A stretch of DNA of 64,000 nt from Bacteroidota bacterium (GCA_947469885.1 CANIQT010000010.1:62001-126000); one strand, 5' to 3'. Shown: positions 32,401 through 41,653, counted from the first letter of the stretch. Notes: generated from the sequence alone by a model not told the origin. A program made the numbers and translations.

Positions 32401-34547
32401 GTCCAAGTTCCGGTTCCTACTACTGCTTGATTTCCTTGCAAAGTAGCAACAGTTCCGCAAACTATCTGATTCACCCCTGCACTTGCCAAAGTAGGAGGCA
32501 AGGTAACATCAATAGTTACCTGTGCCGATGTGGGCAAACAGGGAGGCGCAGTTATGGTCCATTGAAATACATTGGCTCCTGCTCCCAATCCAGTTATTCC
32601 TGATGTTTCAAGGTTAGGACTAGTAATCGTTCCGGCTCCGCTTATCAATGTCCAGGTACCTACTCCTGCTCCAGCAGCATTTCCTGCCATAGTAGCGGTT
32701 GTTCCGCATATTACTTGATTAGGTCCTGCATTGGCCGCATTAGCTGTTACTCCTCCTGTTATCGTCACTTGGTCGTTAGTTGCTGGGCAAGGTGGATTGG
32801 TAATGGTCCATTGAAAAACATTTGCTCCAGCTCCAAGTCCTGTTATTCCTGATGTGGGCGATGAAGGTGTTGTTATAGTTCCTGTTCCACTGATGAGTGT
32901 CCATGTTCCTGTTCCTACGGTTGCTGCATTTCCAGCTAAGGTAGCCACTGTACCACAAACTGTTTGGTCTGGTCCGGCAGTAGCAACCGTTGGGGGAGGT
33001 GTAACCGTGATTGTAAAATTAATTGGTGTGCCTACGCAAGATGCAGGTGGGGCACTGGTTGGTGTTACGGTTATTGTTCCCGAAATAGGCAAAGTTCCCG
33101 CATTAGTCGCATTAAATCCGGCAATGCTTCCCACACCATTAGCTGCTAAACCAATAGTAGGGTTCGAGTTGGTCCATGCAAAAGTTGTTCCTGCCAGCGG
33201 ACTTGTAAATGGAGGAATAGCCACAGCGTCTCCCGCACAGGGTGTAAAGTTGGCAACTGCATTCACAGTAGGCACAGGGTCAGCTAATACAGTAACATTG
33301 GCAGTAGCAGTGCATAAGTTAGCATCGGTAACCGTTACCACGTAAGGTCCAGCTGCAAGGTTGGTAGCTGTTTGTGTGTTTTGCCCTCCGGGAGCCCATG
33401 AATACACATAAGGACCTGCTGCTCCAACAGGTGATGCTGTTGCCGTTCCGGTGGTTTGTCCGGTACAAGTGCTGGTTGCAGCCATATTAGGAGGACAACA
33501 CGAAATCATTGCACTAACACTGGTTGTATTATCTGAAGCACAACCAACACTTGTCCAGCTACCGGATTCTCCATCACCGGAAGTATTAACAGACATAGCT
33601 AAACTCATTCCCGGATTACAACCCGAAAGGACAGTTACGTTCCAGCAAAAATTCCAATCGGCAGCACTGGGAGTAATAACAATACCCGCCAACCCTAAAG
33701 CACCATCTCCGAAATTATTTCCTGGGTCACCATCAAAAAGAGCATCATCAAAATAAAATCCAGCCGGCCAGAATGTGCCATTAGCAGAACTGGTGATACC
33801 TGCAGGATAATAGGACCAGGTTCCCGCATTATCCAAAAGGAATGGTGGAGGAAAGGTGACAAGGGAAGGCAAACTCCAACCAGGACCAAAAGTTAACTGA
33901 ATCCCATGTAACCAGTTTTGACCAATTTGAGTATAGAGGTCAATATGAAAACAAAAAGAAACCACTTGTCCGGGTTGGTAAGTTCCATTTATTGGTAATG
34001 GATTAACTGTTAATGTAGCTGCATTTAAACAATTCCCGCAATCCTGATAAGCATGCACACTCAGATTAAACGTTCCGCTTTGTCCCGTATTTCCGCTTAT
34101 TTGAATGTAATACGTATTTCCTACCACCATTCCACTTCCCACGTTTAATGTAGCTGTTCCTGCGGCACCAACTATACAACCAAAACCTGTTAAAGCATTG
34201 CAATTACTACCCTGCCATAGTGCAATATTCGGATTTGCAAAAGTTGCACCTGCAACTGTAATGACAACACCATAACCCATTGGAGGGACAACAAAGGTAT
34301 ACCAGACACTATTTGCAGGAGAAGCCATTCCACATCCAACTAGTGTAACGTAAGGTACTTCAGGTGTAGCCGCAACATTGGTGGTAGCAACTGTCGTAGT
34401 AGCTCCATTCTGAAGTCCGTTACCACATGGAGGCGGGGTAGGTAAAGTTCCTAAACTTATTGCGCCAGAGCAATCATCGTTGGCGGGTTGTGAGAAACAA
34501 AATGAGGTGATAAACAAAAAAATAAAAAGGAGTAATTTATTTTTCAT
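29496..34547 (-). CDS. 1683-residue T9SS type B adhesin-like protein with nine 83-residue repeats
   Basis: The signal peptide is [20 protein letters not shown]. Residues 20-170 form a pre-peptidase-like or jelly-roll domain with paired Cys. About 519-1264 hold nine tandem modules of about 83 residues. Each starts AGPNQTVCGT, has [15 protein letters not shown] and [13 protein letters not shown], and ends [11 protein letters not shown]; each has two Cys that could form a disulfide. Then come further Ig-like parts, two PKD domains ([13 protein letters not shown] and [13 protein letters not shown]), and a C-terminal type B sorting domain ([17 protein letters not shown]...[12 protein letters not shown]...HWDGT). 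It is likely a T9SS-exported surface filament or adhesin. Module similarity suggests expansion by recombination. Confidence 0.93.
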   Translation of the reverse strand: MKNKLLLFIFLFITSFCFSQPANDDCSGAISLGTLPTPPPCGNGLQNGATTTVATTNVAATPEVPYVTLVGCGMASPANSVWYTFVVPPMGYGVVITVAGATFANPNIALWQGSNCNALTGFGCIVGAAGTATLNVGSGMVVGNTYYIQISGNTGQSGTFNLSVHAYQDCGNCLNAATLTVNPLPINGTYQPGQVVSFCFHIDLYTQIGQNWLHGIQLTFGPGWSLPSLVTFPPPFLLDNAGTWSYYPAGITSSANGTFWPAGFYFDDALFDGDPGNNFGDGALGLAGIVITPSAADWNFCWNVTVLSGCNPGMSLAMSVNTSGDGESGSWTSVGCASDNTTSVSAMISCCPPNMAATSTCTGQTTGTATASPVGAAGPYVYSWAPGGQNTQTATNLAAGPYVVTVTDANLCTATANVTVLADPVPTVNAVANFTPCAGDAVAIPPFTSPLAGTTFAWTNSNPTIGLAANGVGSIAGFNATNAGTLPISGTITVTPTSAPPASCVGTPINFTITVTPPPTVATAGPDQTVCGTVATLAGNAATVGTGTWTLISGTGTITTPSSPTSGITGLGAGANVFQWTITNPPCPATNDQVTITGGVTANAANAGPNQVICGTTATMAGNAAGAGVGTWTLISGAGTITSPNLETSGITGLGAGANVFQWTITAPPCLPTSAQVTIDVTLPPTLASAGVNQIVCGTVATLQGNQAVVGTGTWTLISGAGTITSPNLFNSGITGLGVGANVFQWSIANLGCPPTSSQVTITGVAPPTIAAAGGPQIICANTATLAGNTATIGTGLWTLISGSGTITTPAFEGTTVTGLGIGANVFQWTISNAPCPATSSQVTITSVANPTVAAAGPNQLICGGATQLAGNQAVIGTGTWTLISGSGVITNPALYNSGLTGLGVGANVFQWTITNAPCPATSSQVTITEGAPPTVSNAGPNQIVCGLTATMAANQALVGTGLWTLISGSGNITTPTSEITGITGLGVGPNVFQWTISNLPCPPSSSQVTITGGAIPTVANAGIAQTVCGTSATLAGNTATVGVGTWTLISGTGIITSPNSENTGVTGLSVGPNVFQWTIALLPCPPTSSQVTITGVAPPTVAVAGPDQTVCGPLAVLGANIPTIGVGTWSLVSGTGAITNAAVSNSGVSGLSFGPNVFQWTITNPICPPSTAQVTITQIPATTVSNAGPNQSICIDNPTTTLAGNPALVGVGTWSLVSGTGFITNPAASNTGVTGLSLGPNIFQWTITNLPCPPSTSQVVITVLPLPIVSVTSPTICTGQIANITASGGTTYTWSVGTNVTGVNTASAMPAATSTYTVTGTTFGCSSTAVSTVTVNPLPTAVISGGGSVCAGTTPPPIIITMTGTGPWSITYAISGVNASVVAGLSPYIMNNPAAGIYTMVSVTDANCTGNTSGSATVTINPIPAPSFTANPLSGCVPVCVQFTNTSSIASGSIASYSWDFGDGNTSGGQDPNYCYIYPGVFDVVLTATSAANCTATDTMNNLVTVYAYPTALFSCPPTATIYNPTIHFTDHSLGAISWDWDFGDPGTPNNTSNVQNPNHTYTHEGTYCATLTVSNGHCIDTNEICVIIEPEFTFYIPNAFSPNGDGKNDEFFGKGEGIDSYEMWIFDRWGNTVFYGDHLINHWDGTLHGHTVQEDVYVYVVKLTDFRQEFHKYIGSVTVVK

Positions 34548-34877
34548 AATTCGGTTTTAGGTTAGGGTCTATATACTATCTGAATTAATTATATCTTAAA
34601 AATTGTTGGCTTGTACTAAATTTTCGGTGAATTTATAGTTTTTTTGTTACATACTAAAATAATAGAGGTAAAACTTTAATTATTGTAGGAATAGATATTA
34701 TTATGCTATTGAATTTATTATTTGTTATTCTTTTGCAGAATAATCTGTGGTTTTAATTTTTTTATCTGTTCTTAATGACATCTTCCATCGGCTAATTATT
34801 TTTCTATCTTTGCAAACTTTTTTAAAAATAAATCACCTGCTCCCTTTTGTATGGGAGTTTGGACAAATTAATAAACA
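34548..34877. other. Gene-free gap, 330 bp, divergent
   Basis: AT-rich, with no credible gene. It holds the thrS -7 box (34805-34812) and a short 5' leader hairpin, CTCCC...GGGAG (34840-34857), 20 bp before the thrS start. No -7 box was found for the minus-strand T9SS type B gene. Confidence 0.6.
34805..34812 (+). promoter_or_regulatory. Bacteroidota -7 box for thrS-infC-rpmI-rplT
   Basis: TATCTTTG, 65 bp before thrS. The predicted leader contains the CTCCC/GGGAG hairpin, which could be a control element. Confidence 0.65.
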
Positions 34878-36812
34878 ATGATTAAAATAACTTTACCCGA
34901 TGGTACTGTGCGTGAATACGCAAAAGGAACAACTGCTTTGCAAGTTGCATTATCCATTTCCGAAGGATTGGCAAGAAATGTATTAGCAGCAAAGGTTAAT
35001 GGAGAAGTGTGGGATGCCACCCGTGCCATCAATGATGACGCTAAGTTGGTATTACTTACTATGAACGATTTGGAAGGAAAGTCAACGCTATGGCATTCGT
35101 CCGCTCACTTAATGGCGGAGGCTTTAGAGGCATTGTATCCCGGCACTAAGTTCGGTATTGGACCGCCTATTGAATCAGGGTTTTATTATGATATTGATTT
35201 AGGAGGAAAAACAATTTCGCAAGAAGATTTTAAGAAGATAGAAGATAAAATGTTGGAATTGGCTCGTCAGGGCAATGCTTATTTTAGAAAGGAAGTTTCG
35301 AAAGCAGATGCCATTGCTTATTTCAAAGAAAAAAATGATGAGTATAAATTAGATTTACTGGAAGGATTGGAAGACGGACAAATCACTTTTTATCAACAAG
35401 GTAATTTTACTGATTTATGCCGCGGTCCTCATATTCCTAATACTGGATTTATAAAAGCAGTAAAGTTGATGAATGTGGCAGGAGCATATTGGAGAGGGGA
35501 TGAAAAAAATAAAATGCTTACTCGTATTTATGCAGTAACATTTACCAAACAAAAAGAATTAACAGAATATCTTGAATTACTGGAACAAGCTAAAGCTCGC
35601 GACCACCGTAAGTTGGGCAAGGAGTTAGAATTGTTTGCTTTTTCTGAAAAAGTGGGAATGGGTTTGCCATTGTGGCTTCCAAAAGGTGCTGCTTTGCGCG
35701 AACGATTAGTTCAGTTTTTGCAAAAGGCACAAGTGAAAGATGGTTATTTACCAGTGGTTACACCTCATATCGGTAATAAAAACCTCTACATTACTTCAGG
35801 TCATTACGAAAAATATGGTGCTGATTCATTTCAGCCCATCCGCACTCCGCACGAAGGAGAGGAGTTTTTCTTAAAACCGATGAATTGTCCGCATCATTGC
35901 GAGATATATAAAGTAACACCAAAATCATACAAAGATTTACCGGTTCGTTACGCTGAATTCGGAACTGTTTACCGTTACGAGCAGGCAGGCGAATTGCATG
36001 GTTTGACAAGGGTAAGAGGATTTACACAGGATGATGCCCACTTGTTTTGTCGCCCTGACCAGGTAAAAGAAGAGTTTTGTAAAGTAATTGATTTGGTGTT
36101 GTATGTTTTAAAAGCCTTGGATTTCCCGACTTTTACAGCCCAAATATCGTTACGTGACCCCGAGAATAAAACCAAATATATTGGTTCAGATGAAAACTGG
36201 GCATTAGCAGAAGCTGCAATTATAGAATCAGCGAAAGAAAAAGGATTAAATACAGTTATCGAATTGGGGGAAGCAGCATTTTATGGACCAAAACTCGATT
36301 TTATGGTGAAAGATGCTATTGGCAGAAAATGGCAGTTGGGAACTATACAGGTGGACTATAATTTACCTGAACGATTTGAACTGGAATATACCGGAAGTGA
36401 CAACCAAAAACACCGTCCGGTGATGATTCACCGTGCACCTTTTGGCTCATTAGAAAGATTTGTGGCAGTTTTGATAGAACATTGTGCCGGAAAATTCCCA
36501 TTATGGCTAACTCCGGAGCAGTTTTGTATCTTACCGATAAGTGAAAAATACAATGATTATGCAAAAAAAGTGTTGGAATTGCTAAAAAATTACGATATTC
36601 GCGGCTTCATTGACGACAGGAACGAGAAAATAGGAAAGAAAATAAGGGATACAGAGTTGATGAAAGTGCCGTATATGTTGATAGTTGGGGAGAAAGAAGA
36701 AGCCGAAAATCAGGTGTCGGTTCGTCAGCAGGCAAAAGGAGATTTGGGAAGTTTCAGCATTGAAGACTTCACAAAAATCATTAAAACGGAAATAGAAAAT
36801 AATTTTAAATAA
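34878..36812 (+). CDS. thrS: Threonine-tRNA ligase
   Basis: A 644-residue class II synthetase. Domains in order: N-terminal TGS (about 1-60, [24 protein letters not shown]), the editing/SAD-type domain with [11 protein letters not shown] and [14 protein letters not shown] (60-240), a catalytic core with zinc-site [10 protein letters not shown] (about 334-343), motif 2 [22 protein letters not shown] and motif 3 [13 protein letters not shown], and a C-terminal anticodon-binding domain. The length is standard. It heads the classic thrS-infC-rpmI-rplT cluster. Leader control by ThrRS itself, known in enterics, cannot be judged from this leader. Confidence 0.98.
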   Translation: MIKITLPDGTVREYAKGTTALQVALSISEGLARNVLAAKVNGEVWDATRAINDDAKLVLLTMNDLEGKSTLWHSSAHLMAEALEALYPGTKFGIGPPIESGFYYDIDLGGKTISQEDFKKIEDKMLELARQGNAYFRKEVSKADAIAYFKEKNDEYKLDLLEGLEDGQITFYQQGNFTDLCRGPHIPNTGFIKAVKLMNVAGAYWRGDEKNKMLTRIYAVTFTKQKELTEYLELLEQAKARDHRKLGKELELFAFSEKVGMGLPLWLPKGAALRERLVQFLQKAQVKDGYLPVVTPHIGNKNLYITSGHYEKYGADSFQPIRTPHEGEEFFLKPMNCPHHCEIYKVTPKSYKDLPVRYAEFGTVYRYEQAGELHGLTRVRGFTQDDAHLFCRPDQVKEEFCKVIDLVLYVLKALDFPTFTAQISLRDPENKTKYIGSDENWALAEAAIIESAKEKGLNTVIELGEAAFYGPKLDFMVKDAIGRKWQLGTIQVDYNLPERFELEYTGSDNQKHRPVMIHRAPFGSLERFVAVLIEHCAGKFPLWLTPEQFCILPISEKYNDYAKKVLELLKNYDIRGFIDDRNEKIGKKIRDTELMKVPYMLIVGEKEEAENQVSVRQQAKGDLGSFSIEDFTKIIKTEIENNFK

Positions 36813-36834
36813 TAAACGGAGTATTCACTAATAT

Positions 36835-36840
36835 AGGAGG
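36835..36840 (+). promoter_or_regulatory. Strong Shine-Dalgarno (AGGAGG) for infC
   Basis: AGGAGG followed after 8 nt by ATA in the infC frame. It is the only consensus-strength Shine-Dalgarno I found ahead of a gene in the window, and it fixes the start. Confidence 0.7.
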
Positions 36841-36848
36841 AACAAACA

Positions 36849-37472
36849 ATAGCAGCACCATTTAACAACAACAACAACGGTTACAAACCACCCTTTAAAA
36901 AGCCAACAACACCGGCAGGACCACGTCCTGACAATCGTTTTGGAAGAGGCGGGAAAAGAGTAAAAGATGATTTACATAACATCAACGAGCGAATAAGAGC
37001 CAAAGAGGTGCGTGTAGTGGGCGAAGGAATTGAAACAGGTGTTTATCCTATTGCTAAAGCGTTAGAGATTGCAAAAGAAGCTGGTTTGGATTTGGTTGAA
37101 ATATCTCCAACAGCCGAACCACCCGTTTGTAAAGTTGTTGATTACAAAAAGTTTTTGTACGATCAAAAAAAGAAACAAAAAGAACTAAAAGCAAAAGCTG
37201 CTAAAACAGTAATAAAAGAAATTCGTTTCGGACCACAGACCGATGACCACGATTTTACTTTCAAAAAGAACCATGCAATTAAATTTTTGCAGGAAGGTTG
37301 TAAAGTAAAAGCGTTTGTGTTTTTTAAGGGTCGTTCGATTGTGTTTAAAGAACAAGGCGAAATATTATTATTGCGTTTTGTAAATGAGTTAGAAGAATAC
37401 GGAAAGCCGGAACAAATGCCTGTGTTGGAAGGAAAGAAAATGATAATGGTGATAGCACCTAAGAAAAAATAG
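36849..37472 (+). CDS. infC: Translation initiation factor IF-3, probable AUA start
   Basis: A 207-residue IF-3. No ATG, GTG or TTG in this frame lies early enough: the first (GTG 37008) falls inside the conserved N-domain ([28 protein letters not shown]). Upstream, the frame is open to ATA at 36849, eight bases after a perfect AGGAGG, and encodes [18 protein letters not shown], a basic and disordered N-terminal tail typical of Bacteroidota IF-3. IF-3 genes in other bacteria use AUU or AUC starts because IF-3 rejects non-standard starts, which gives autoregulation; AUA fits the same logic. The C-domain ends with [16 protein letters not shown]. It lies 36 bp after thrS. Confidence 0.9.
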   Translation: MAAPFNNNNNGYKPPFKKPTTPAGPRPDNRFGRGGKRVKDDLHNINERIRAKEVRVVGEGIETGVYPIAKALEIAKEAGLDLVEISPTAEPPVCKVVDYKKFLYDQKKKQKELKAKAAKTVIKEIRFGPQTDDHDFTFKKNHAIKFLQEGCKVKAFVFFKGRSIVFKEQGEILLLRFVNELEEYGKPEQMPVLEGKKMIMVIAPKKK

Positions 37473-37552
37473 GGAATAGCCATTAGCAATATCGAATAGT
37501 AAATAAAAAGTGTAACAATAAAACAATTTAACATTAAAACAATTTAGAAAAG

Positions 37553-37753
37553 ATGCCAAAAATGAAAACCATGTCGGGAGCTAAGAAGAGATTCAAAGTA
37601 ACTGCTTCAGGAAAAGTAAAAAGAAAACACGCTTTTAAAAGTCACATTTTGACCAAAAAAACTACGAAAGCTAAACGCGCTTTGTCTCACTCAGGATTGG
37701 TGGATAAAACCGATATGCCTAGAGTGAAAGCAATGCTTACTATTGGAAAATAG
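37553..37753 (+). CDS. rpmI: Large ribosomal subunit protein bL35
   Basis: A 66-residue basic protein, [31 protein letters not shown], a standard bL35 of normal length. It sits between infC and rplT as in most bacteria. The 80-bp upstream gap has AACAAT-rich imperfect repeats. The stop is at the edge of a heptad-repeat hairpin. Confidence 0.98.
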   Translation: MPKMKTMSGAKKRFKVTASGKVKRKHAFKSHILTKKTTKAKRALSHSGLVDKTDMPRVKAMLTIGK

Positions 37754-37831
37754 TTGTCAGTTGTTAGTTATCAGTTGTCAGAACAGACAACAGAAAACAG
37801 ACAACAGAAAACAAACAACAGAAAACACAAA
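37752..37831. repeat. Opposed heptanucleotide repeats between rpmI and rplT
   Basis: Four AGTTGTC-type heptads (37752-37779) are followed by seven ACAGACA/ACAGAAA heptads (37783-37831). The two sets are partly complementary (GTTGTCTG against CAGACAAC), so the transcript could fold into a long imperfect hairpin inside the operon. Confidence 0.8.
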
Positions 37832-37865
37832 TAAGACAGTCAATTAAATTAATATAAACCAGGAT

Positions 37866-37903
37866 TTCAGTACTAAGTTTCTTTAAACTGTAAGAACGCT
37901 GAA
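37866..37903 (+). promoter_or_regulatory. Possible rplT leader hairpin
   Basis: TTCAG (37866-37870) pairs with CTGAA (37899-37903), and the inner AGTTT/AAACT (37876-37889) forms a second stem. It lies 20 bp before rplT. In other bacteria L20 represses its own operon by binding leader RNA; a similar role here is only a suggestion. Confidence 0.3.
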
Positions 37904-37923
37904 GCCAAAAAACAAAAAACAAA

Positions 37924-38268
37924 ATGCCTAGATCGGTGAACTCGGTGGCTTCAAGAGCCAGAAGAAAAAAAGTCCTCAAACAAACTAAAGGTTATTGGGG
38001 TGCAAGAAAAAACGTTCATACTATTGCTAAGAACGTATTAGAAAAAGGTTTAACGTACGCTTATCGCGACCGTAAAACCAAGAAGCGTAACTTCCGTGCA
38101 ATATGGATTCAGCGTATCAACGCTGGTGTTCGTCCTTACGGATTGTCGTATTCTCAATTTATGGGAAAAGTTCATGCTAAAAATATTGACTTGAACCGTA
38201 AGGTTTTGGCTGATTTGGCAATGAATAATCCTGAAGCTTTTAAAGCGGTAGTGGAGAGTGTGAAATAA
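37924..38268 (+). CDS. rplT: Large ribosomal subunit protein bL20
   Basis: A 114-residue bL20: [30 protein letters not shown], then [36 protein letters not shown]. The length is normal. It is the last gene of the thrS operon, followed by a strong terminator. The 170-bp gap before it is unusually long for this operon and contains heptad repeats and a candidate leader hairpin. Confidence 0.98.
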   Translation: MPRSVNSVASRARRKKVLKQTKGYWGARKNVHTIAKNVLEKGLTYAYRDRKTKKRNFRAIWIQRINAGVRPYGLSYSQFMGKVHAKNIDLNRKVLADLAMNNPEAFKAVVESVK

Positions 38269-38296
38269 AATTAACTATTAAATGCTACGACAGAAT

Positions 38297-38332
38297 ATCC
38301 TGTTTCGATTTATTTCGAAACAGGATTTTTTG
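38297..38332 (+). terminator. Intrinsic terminator after rplT
   Basis: A perfect 11-bp stem, ATCCTGTTTCG and CGAAACAGGAT, with an 8-nt loop and six T after the stem. Confidence 0.93.
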
Positions 38333-38585
38333 TTTTTAGGAGTTGAAGAATTTGATAGTTTGGAACACTGATTTAATTTGAAAATTATTGTATTTTTTTT
38401 TATGCCAAATAGTAAAGCGCACTGGAGGACAAAGGAAGGGCAAGGGCAAGCTGGAGTGCTATTTTAATAATATGGATGAATGATGTAATTTATTTAAGAA
38501 ATTGTGTAAGTGCTGGTCCTATTAAAACGTTGACATTTGTACTCTAAAAAAAGTAATTTAATTAACCGTATTAAAAATTAAAATT
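38333..38585. other. Gap after rplT, no gene seen
   Basis: No open frame of note. A stretch at about 38407-38464 has imperfectly complementary ends (AAATAG...GCACT and AGTGC...TATTT) enclosing a purine-rich segment with GGGCAAGGGCAAG. It could be a structured RNA, but nothing identifies it. An AT-rich region without a clear -7 box precedes the next gene. Confidence 0.4.
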
Positions 38586-39416
38586 ATGCCATGGACTAAA
38601 ACAAATTATCCTTCTTTAATGAAAAATTTGCAGGTGGGGATAAGAACTAAAGCTATTGAAATTGCTAATGCAATGTTGAAACAAAATAAAAAGATGAATG
38701 AGGGAATTCTTATTGCCACCTCTATAAAAAGTGCTAAAAAACTGGCTGTTAAAAATGCAAGAAAAACAACACCTGTAAAAAAATCAAAAGCGGCACACGC
38801 TGTTAAGAAAAGCCCTGAGAAGAAAACAAAAACTATTGCAGTTGAAAAAAAACAAGTTTCAGCAATGAAGGTGGTAAAAAAGATTGCAGTAAAGAGTAAG
38901 AAAGCTCTGGCAAAAAAGGTGACAAAAATGGCAGCGGTAAAGAAAAGAATAACCCCTGTGAAGAAAACAAAAACTGTTACAATTGTAAAAAAGCAAGCTT
39001 CGGTAAAGAAGGCAGCAAAAAAGATTGCAGTGATAAGTAAAAAAGCTCCTGCAAAAAAGGTGACAAAAATTGCAGCTGTTAACAAAAGAAAAACCCCTGT
39101 AAAGAAAGTACCTAAATCATTTGTGGTAAAAAAAATAGTAAGTCCTGAAACTGATAAAACAAAAAGTGCTATTAAAAATGAAACACCAATTATACCTATT
39201 TCTATTCCTGAAATAGAAATACATGGTGAAGATTTGCATTTAATTCCTAGGAAGGAGGATATTCATCCCATAACAACTTTGGAGGCACATCAGAAAGAAA
39301 ATATTTTTCATCACCGCGAGGTAGTTGCCTTTCATCAGGAAAACAAGAAAGTGAAAGCGGCTATGCCTTCTAGGAAAAACAAAAAAATTACTTATCGGAT
39401 GAAAGGGAGAAGGTAG
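38586..39416 (+). CDS. Lysine-rich histone H1-like protein with a YdaT-like N-terminus
   Basis: A 276-residue, extremely basic protein. Residues 1-50 (MPWTKTNYPSLMKNLQVGIRTKAIEIANAML...EGILIATSIKSAKK) resemble the short YdaT-like module that I know from Bacillus and other bacteria (MPW...YP.S.KNL...KAIEIANA). Residues 55-190 are Lys/Ala/Val/Pro repeats such as KKIAVKSKKALAKKVTKMAAVKKR and TPVKKTKTV, with one block of about 47 residues repeated twice, like histone H1 tails. The last 80 residues are His/Glu-rich (EIEIHGEDLHLIPRKEDIHPI) and end KNKKITYRMKGRR. It is probably a nucleoid or nucleic-acid-binding protein. This fusion is my reading, not a database result. Confidence 0.7.
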   Translation: MPWTKTNYPSLMKNLQVGIRTKAIEIANAMLKQNKKMNEGILIATSIKSAKKLAVKNARKTTPVKKSKAAHAVKKSPEKKTKTIAVEKKQVSAMKVVKKIAVKSKKALAKKVTKMAAVKKRITPVKKTKTVTIVKKQASVKKAAKKIAVISKKAPAKKVTKIAAVNKRKTPVKKVPKSFVVKKIVSPETDKTKSAIKNETPIIPISIPEIEIHGEDLHLIPRKEDIHPITTLEAHQKENIFHHREVVAFHQENKKVKAAMPSRKNKKITYRMKGRR

Positions 39417-39560
39417 TTGGACCTTTATAAATTCTTGGTTTCGTTCATCAGTTTTGTTTTTAGGTAGTAAGTAAACTTACAGAATTATTAAAACAGGATG
39501 ACAACGATATATTTATTAGAGATAGTTGTAAAGGATGCTGATGAATAAACGTAACCAGTA

Positions 39561-40568
39561 TTATTTATTATTCAGGTTCATGATCACCCCTTTTCCATCT
39601 CCCATCATATATGTTGGCAACTTTCCATCCCATTTATTTATCCATTCCAAATCAATAATTTTTGGATTCTGAGCAATTGAAGTTCCTTTTATCTGCAACG
39701 ATTTTGCTTCTCCTTCTGCCTGTTGTATGGCAATATCTTTATCAATGGATGATTGTTTTAGTTGCTCTTCTTTTTGTTTAGTAACCTCTACCAAACGCAA
39801 CACTTCCTGCTCTGCCAGCTTTTTCGAATTTATTGCCTGTTCATATTCAGGATTATAAAAAACCTCCCGCATATCCACTTGTTCAATAATCAATTTATAG
39901 CCCTTTACCTCCTCTCTCATTCTTCCAATTATTCTGTCCTGTATTTCCTGACGTTTGGTAGAATATGCTTCAATCGGGCTGTAATTACTAACGGTTAAAG
40001 CCATTGCCGATTTTAATTTCGGACGAATTACATTTTCTTCAAGCCAATAATACCGCCCCGAAGTTCCTCCATCGTTTTCCGAAATGTTTGCGTAAATCCA
40101 ACTTGCTTCTGTTGGCACAATTCGCCAACTCACCGACACATCAAATCCCATTTTAATTCCATCTTTTGTTGGAGCCCATATAGCATCGGCATCCGGTTTT
40201 GCTCCTTCGCTTGCAGCATTGGCACAGGTATAAACCCAAACGGTTTTATCCATGATATAAATTGTATTCCATGGCATCACAATATGCCAACCTGTATGCA
40301 GTTCGTTTTCATCCACACCTCCGGGTGTTACCATTACACCTGCATCCTGTGCCCCTATACGAACAATTATACTTGTTATAAAAAAAGCAAAAACGCCCAA
40401 CCCAAGTGCGAATTTGTGAAGTGGCAAAACTATTTTCCGTTTAGTGGTTCCTCCCGTTTCTCTCCCATTTTCGTCCTTCTCCCTTCCTGGAATTGTTATA
40501 AATGATAATACTAAACCCGCTGCTCCGTAGAGCAGGATTATAAATGCTAAAAATTTTATAAGTACCAT
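39561..40568 (-). CDS. Prohibitin-like (SPFH/band 7) membrane protein
   Basis: A 335-residue protein with two N-terminal hydrophobic segments (about 4-26 and 50-68). The SPFH domain follows, running PGGVDENELHTGWHIVMPWNTIYIMDKTVWVYTC and later DGIKMGFDVSVSWRI. A long helical stretch contains EQAINSKKLAEQEVLRLVEVTKQKEEQ, DIAIQQAEGEAKSLQIKGTSIAQNP, then a short C-terminal tail. Such proteins form large oligomers at membranes and often modulate proteases. No FtsH or partner gene is adjacent. The promoter box is 24 bp upstream, and a 21-bp repeat array begins 67 bp beyond it. Confidence 0.88.
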   Translation of the reverse strand: MVLIKFLAFIILLYGAAGLVLSFITIPGREKDENGRETGGTTKRKIVLPLHKFALGLGVFAFFITSIIVRIGAQDAGVMVTPGGVDENELHTGWHIVMPWNTIYIMDKTVWVYTCANAASEGAKPDADAIWAPTKDGIKMGFDVSVSWRIVPTEASWIYANISENDGGTSGRYYWLEENVIRPKLKSAMALTVSNYSPIEAYSTKRQEIQDRIIGRMREEVKGYKLIIEQVDMREVFYNPEYEQAINSKKLAEQEVLRLVEVTKQKEEQLKQSSIDKDIAIQQAEGEAKSLQIKGTSIAQNPKIIDLEWINKWDGKLPTYMMGDGKGVIMNLNNK

Positions 40569-40591
40569 TGTAGTGTTGTTTTATTTTTTTA

Positions 40592-40599
40592 CAAAGATA
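40592..40599 (-). promoter_or_regulatory. Bacteroidota -7 box for the prohibitin-like gene
   Basis: The minus strand reads TATCTTTG, 24 bp before the start at 40568. The -33 region would fall between this box and the repeat array. Confidence 0.6.
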
Positions 40600-40665
40600 T
40601 ATAATTTTACCCTGACACAGTTTATTGATCAAACCCCTCGAAAACCAACAATATTCATTAGTCGG

Positions 40666-40938
40666 ATAGGAATAATGACAACTCCTATAGGAATAACGAC
40701 AACATTTATAAGAATAACGACAACTCTTATAGGAATAATGACAACTCCTATAGGAATAACGACAACTCCTATAGGAATAATGACAACTCCTATAGGAATA
40801 ATGACAACTCCTATAGGAATAATGACAACTCCTATGGGAATAACGACAACTCCTATAGGAATAACGACAACTCTTATAGGAATAACGACAACTCTTATAG
40901 GAATAATTACAACTCTTATAGGAATAATGACAACTCCT
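40666..40938. repeat. 21-bp tandem array, 13 units (ATAGGAATAATGACAACTCC type)
   Basis: Thirteen consecutive 21-bp units with a partial fourteenth, differing by single bases (AATGAC or AACGAC; ACTCCT or ACTCTT). Unit junctions read TCCTATAGGA, a perfect 10-bp palindrome, in about half the copies. All frames are open because the period is divisible by 3. The remainder of the gap 40569-41112 shows only the -7 box at 40592 and AT-rich DNA. Confidence 0.93.
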
Positions 40939-41112
40939 ATAGGAATAATGATTATTGTTATAATTGCCGTAAAAACAGTGCTGTAAATACCTTGTTTTTA
41001 ATAAAATAAACAACTTGTAAAATTAATAATTACTATTAACTAGTTTGCAAATTCTCTTGTTATTTGTTACAAGAGCCAACATTTGCTTGAATAAAGAACC
41101 AATTGTCAACAA

Positions 41113-41637
41113 TTAAATCTTAATTCCTAATTCTTTAAACACATGCCTTGCTCGGGCAGCAAAAGCCACGGTAGTTTTTGGCAACTGGTCTTCAATTACC
41201 ATTTTTAGTTCACCAACAAGTTCTGGATGTTGTTTGGCAAAGTTGGCAATAACCTGCATGGCGTGTACTTTCACCGCCACTGTTTCGGTGGGAGAACACA
41301 TAAATTCGAAACAAATATCTATTAATTTGGCGCGTTGTGGCAGGTAAATTTTCGGTTGAGTGGCTAACACAAGCATTAAATTTCGTTTTATTCCATCTAC
41401 TTTAAATTGTTTCACGGTTTCAACAAATAAGGGAATATACCTTCTTACCAAGCGGGGATTTTTATTATTTAAAGAGGCTACCACCCACGAAGCTCTCTGC
41501 GGTAAAGGAGGTTGTTCGTTATAAATAATGTCAATTATTTTTTTAAATTCAGTTTCACTATTCCCAATTGCCTTAGTAATCAGGTCAGTATTGGCACACG
41601 AATGTTCGGTTAATAGTTGCTCTTTATAATTCATCAT
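41113..41637 (-). CDS. HEAT-like repeat protein
   Basis: A 174-residue all-helical protein with HEAT-like pairs: QRASWVVASLNNKNPRLVRRYIPLFVETVKQF, IKRNLMLVLATQPKIYLPQRAKLIDICFEFM, ETVAVKVHAMQVIANFAKQHPELVGELKMVIEDQL. There is no signal peptide or catalytic motif. It is likely a cytosolic adaptor of unknown partner. Two adjacent ATG codons open the frame. The -7 box lies immediately upstream (41639-41646), so the mRNA would begin at about the second ATG (41634), making it leaderless. Confidence 0.75.
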   Translation of the reverse strand: MMNYKEQLLTEHSCANTDLITKAIGNSETEFKKIIDIIYNEQPPLPQRASWVVASLNNKNPRLVRRYIPLFVETVKQFKVDGIKRNLMLVLATQPKIYLPQRAKLIDICFEFMCSPTETVAVKVHAMQVIANFAKQHPELVGELKMVIEDQLPKTTVAFAARARHVFKELGIKI

Positions 41638-41638
41638 G

Positions 41639-41646
41639 CAAAATTA
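41639..41646 (-). promoter_or_regulatory. Bacteroidota -7 box, HEAT-like gene (leaderless)
   Basis: The minus strand reads TAATTTTG, 1 bp from the first ATG. It faces the plus-strand box at 41654-41661 within a 29-bp gap. Confidence 0.5.
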
Positions 41647-41653
41647 AAATAAT

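Noticed and set aside
30135-33756. Several plus-strand open frames inside the T9SS type B gene
   Set aside because: They are antisense shadows of the repeated modules and recur at the module period.
34840-34857. T-box or known riboswitch in the thrS leader
   Set aside because: Only a 5-bp hairpin is present, with no T-box sequence and no Stem I-like length.
38407-38464. RNase P RNA, tmRNA or 6S RNA
   Set aside because: The purine-rich segment with imperfect pairing lacks the conserved cores of these RNAs; left as an unexplained gap.
40441-41013. Genes of 137 and 190 residues over the 40.7-kb array
   Set aside because: Same artefact. The minus-strand frame also overlaps the 5' end of the well-supported prohibitin-like gene.
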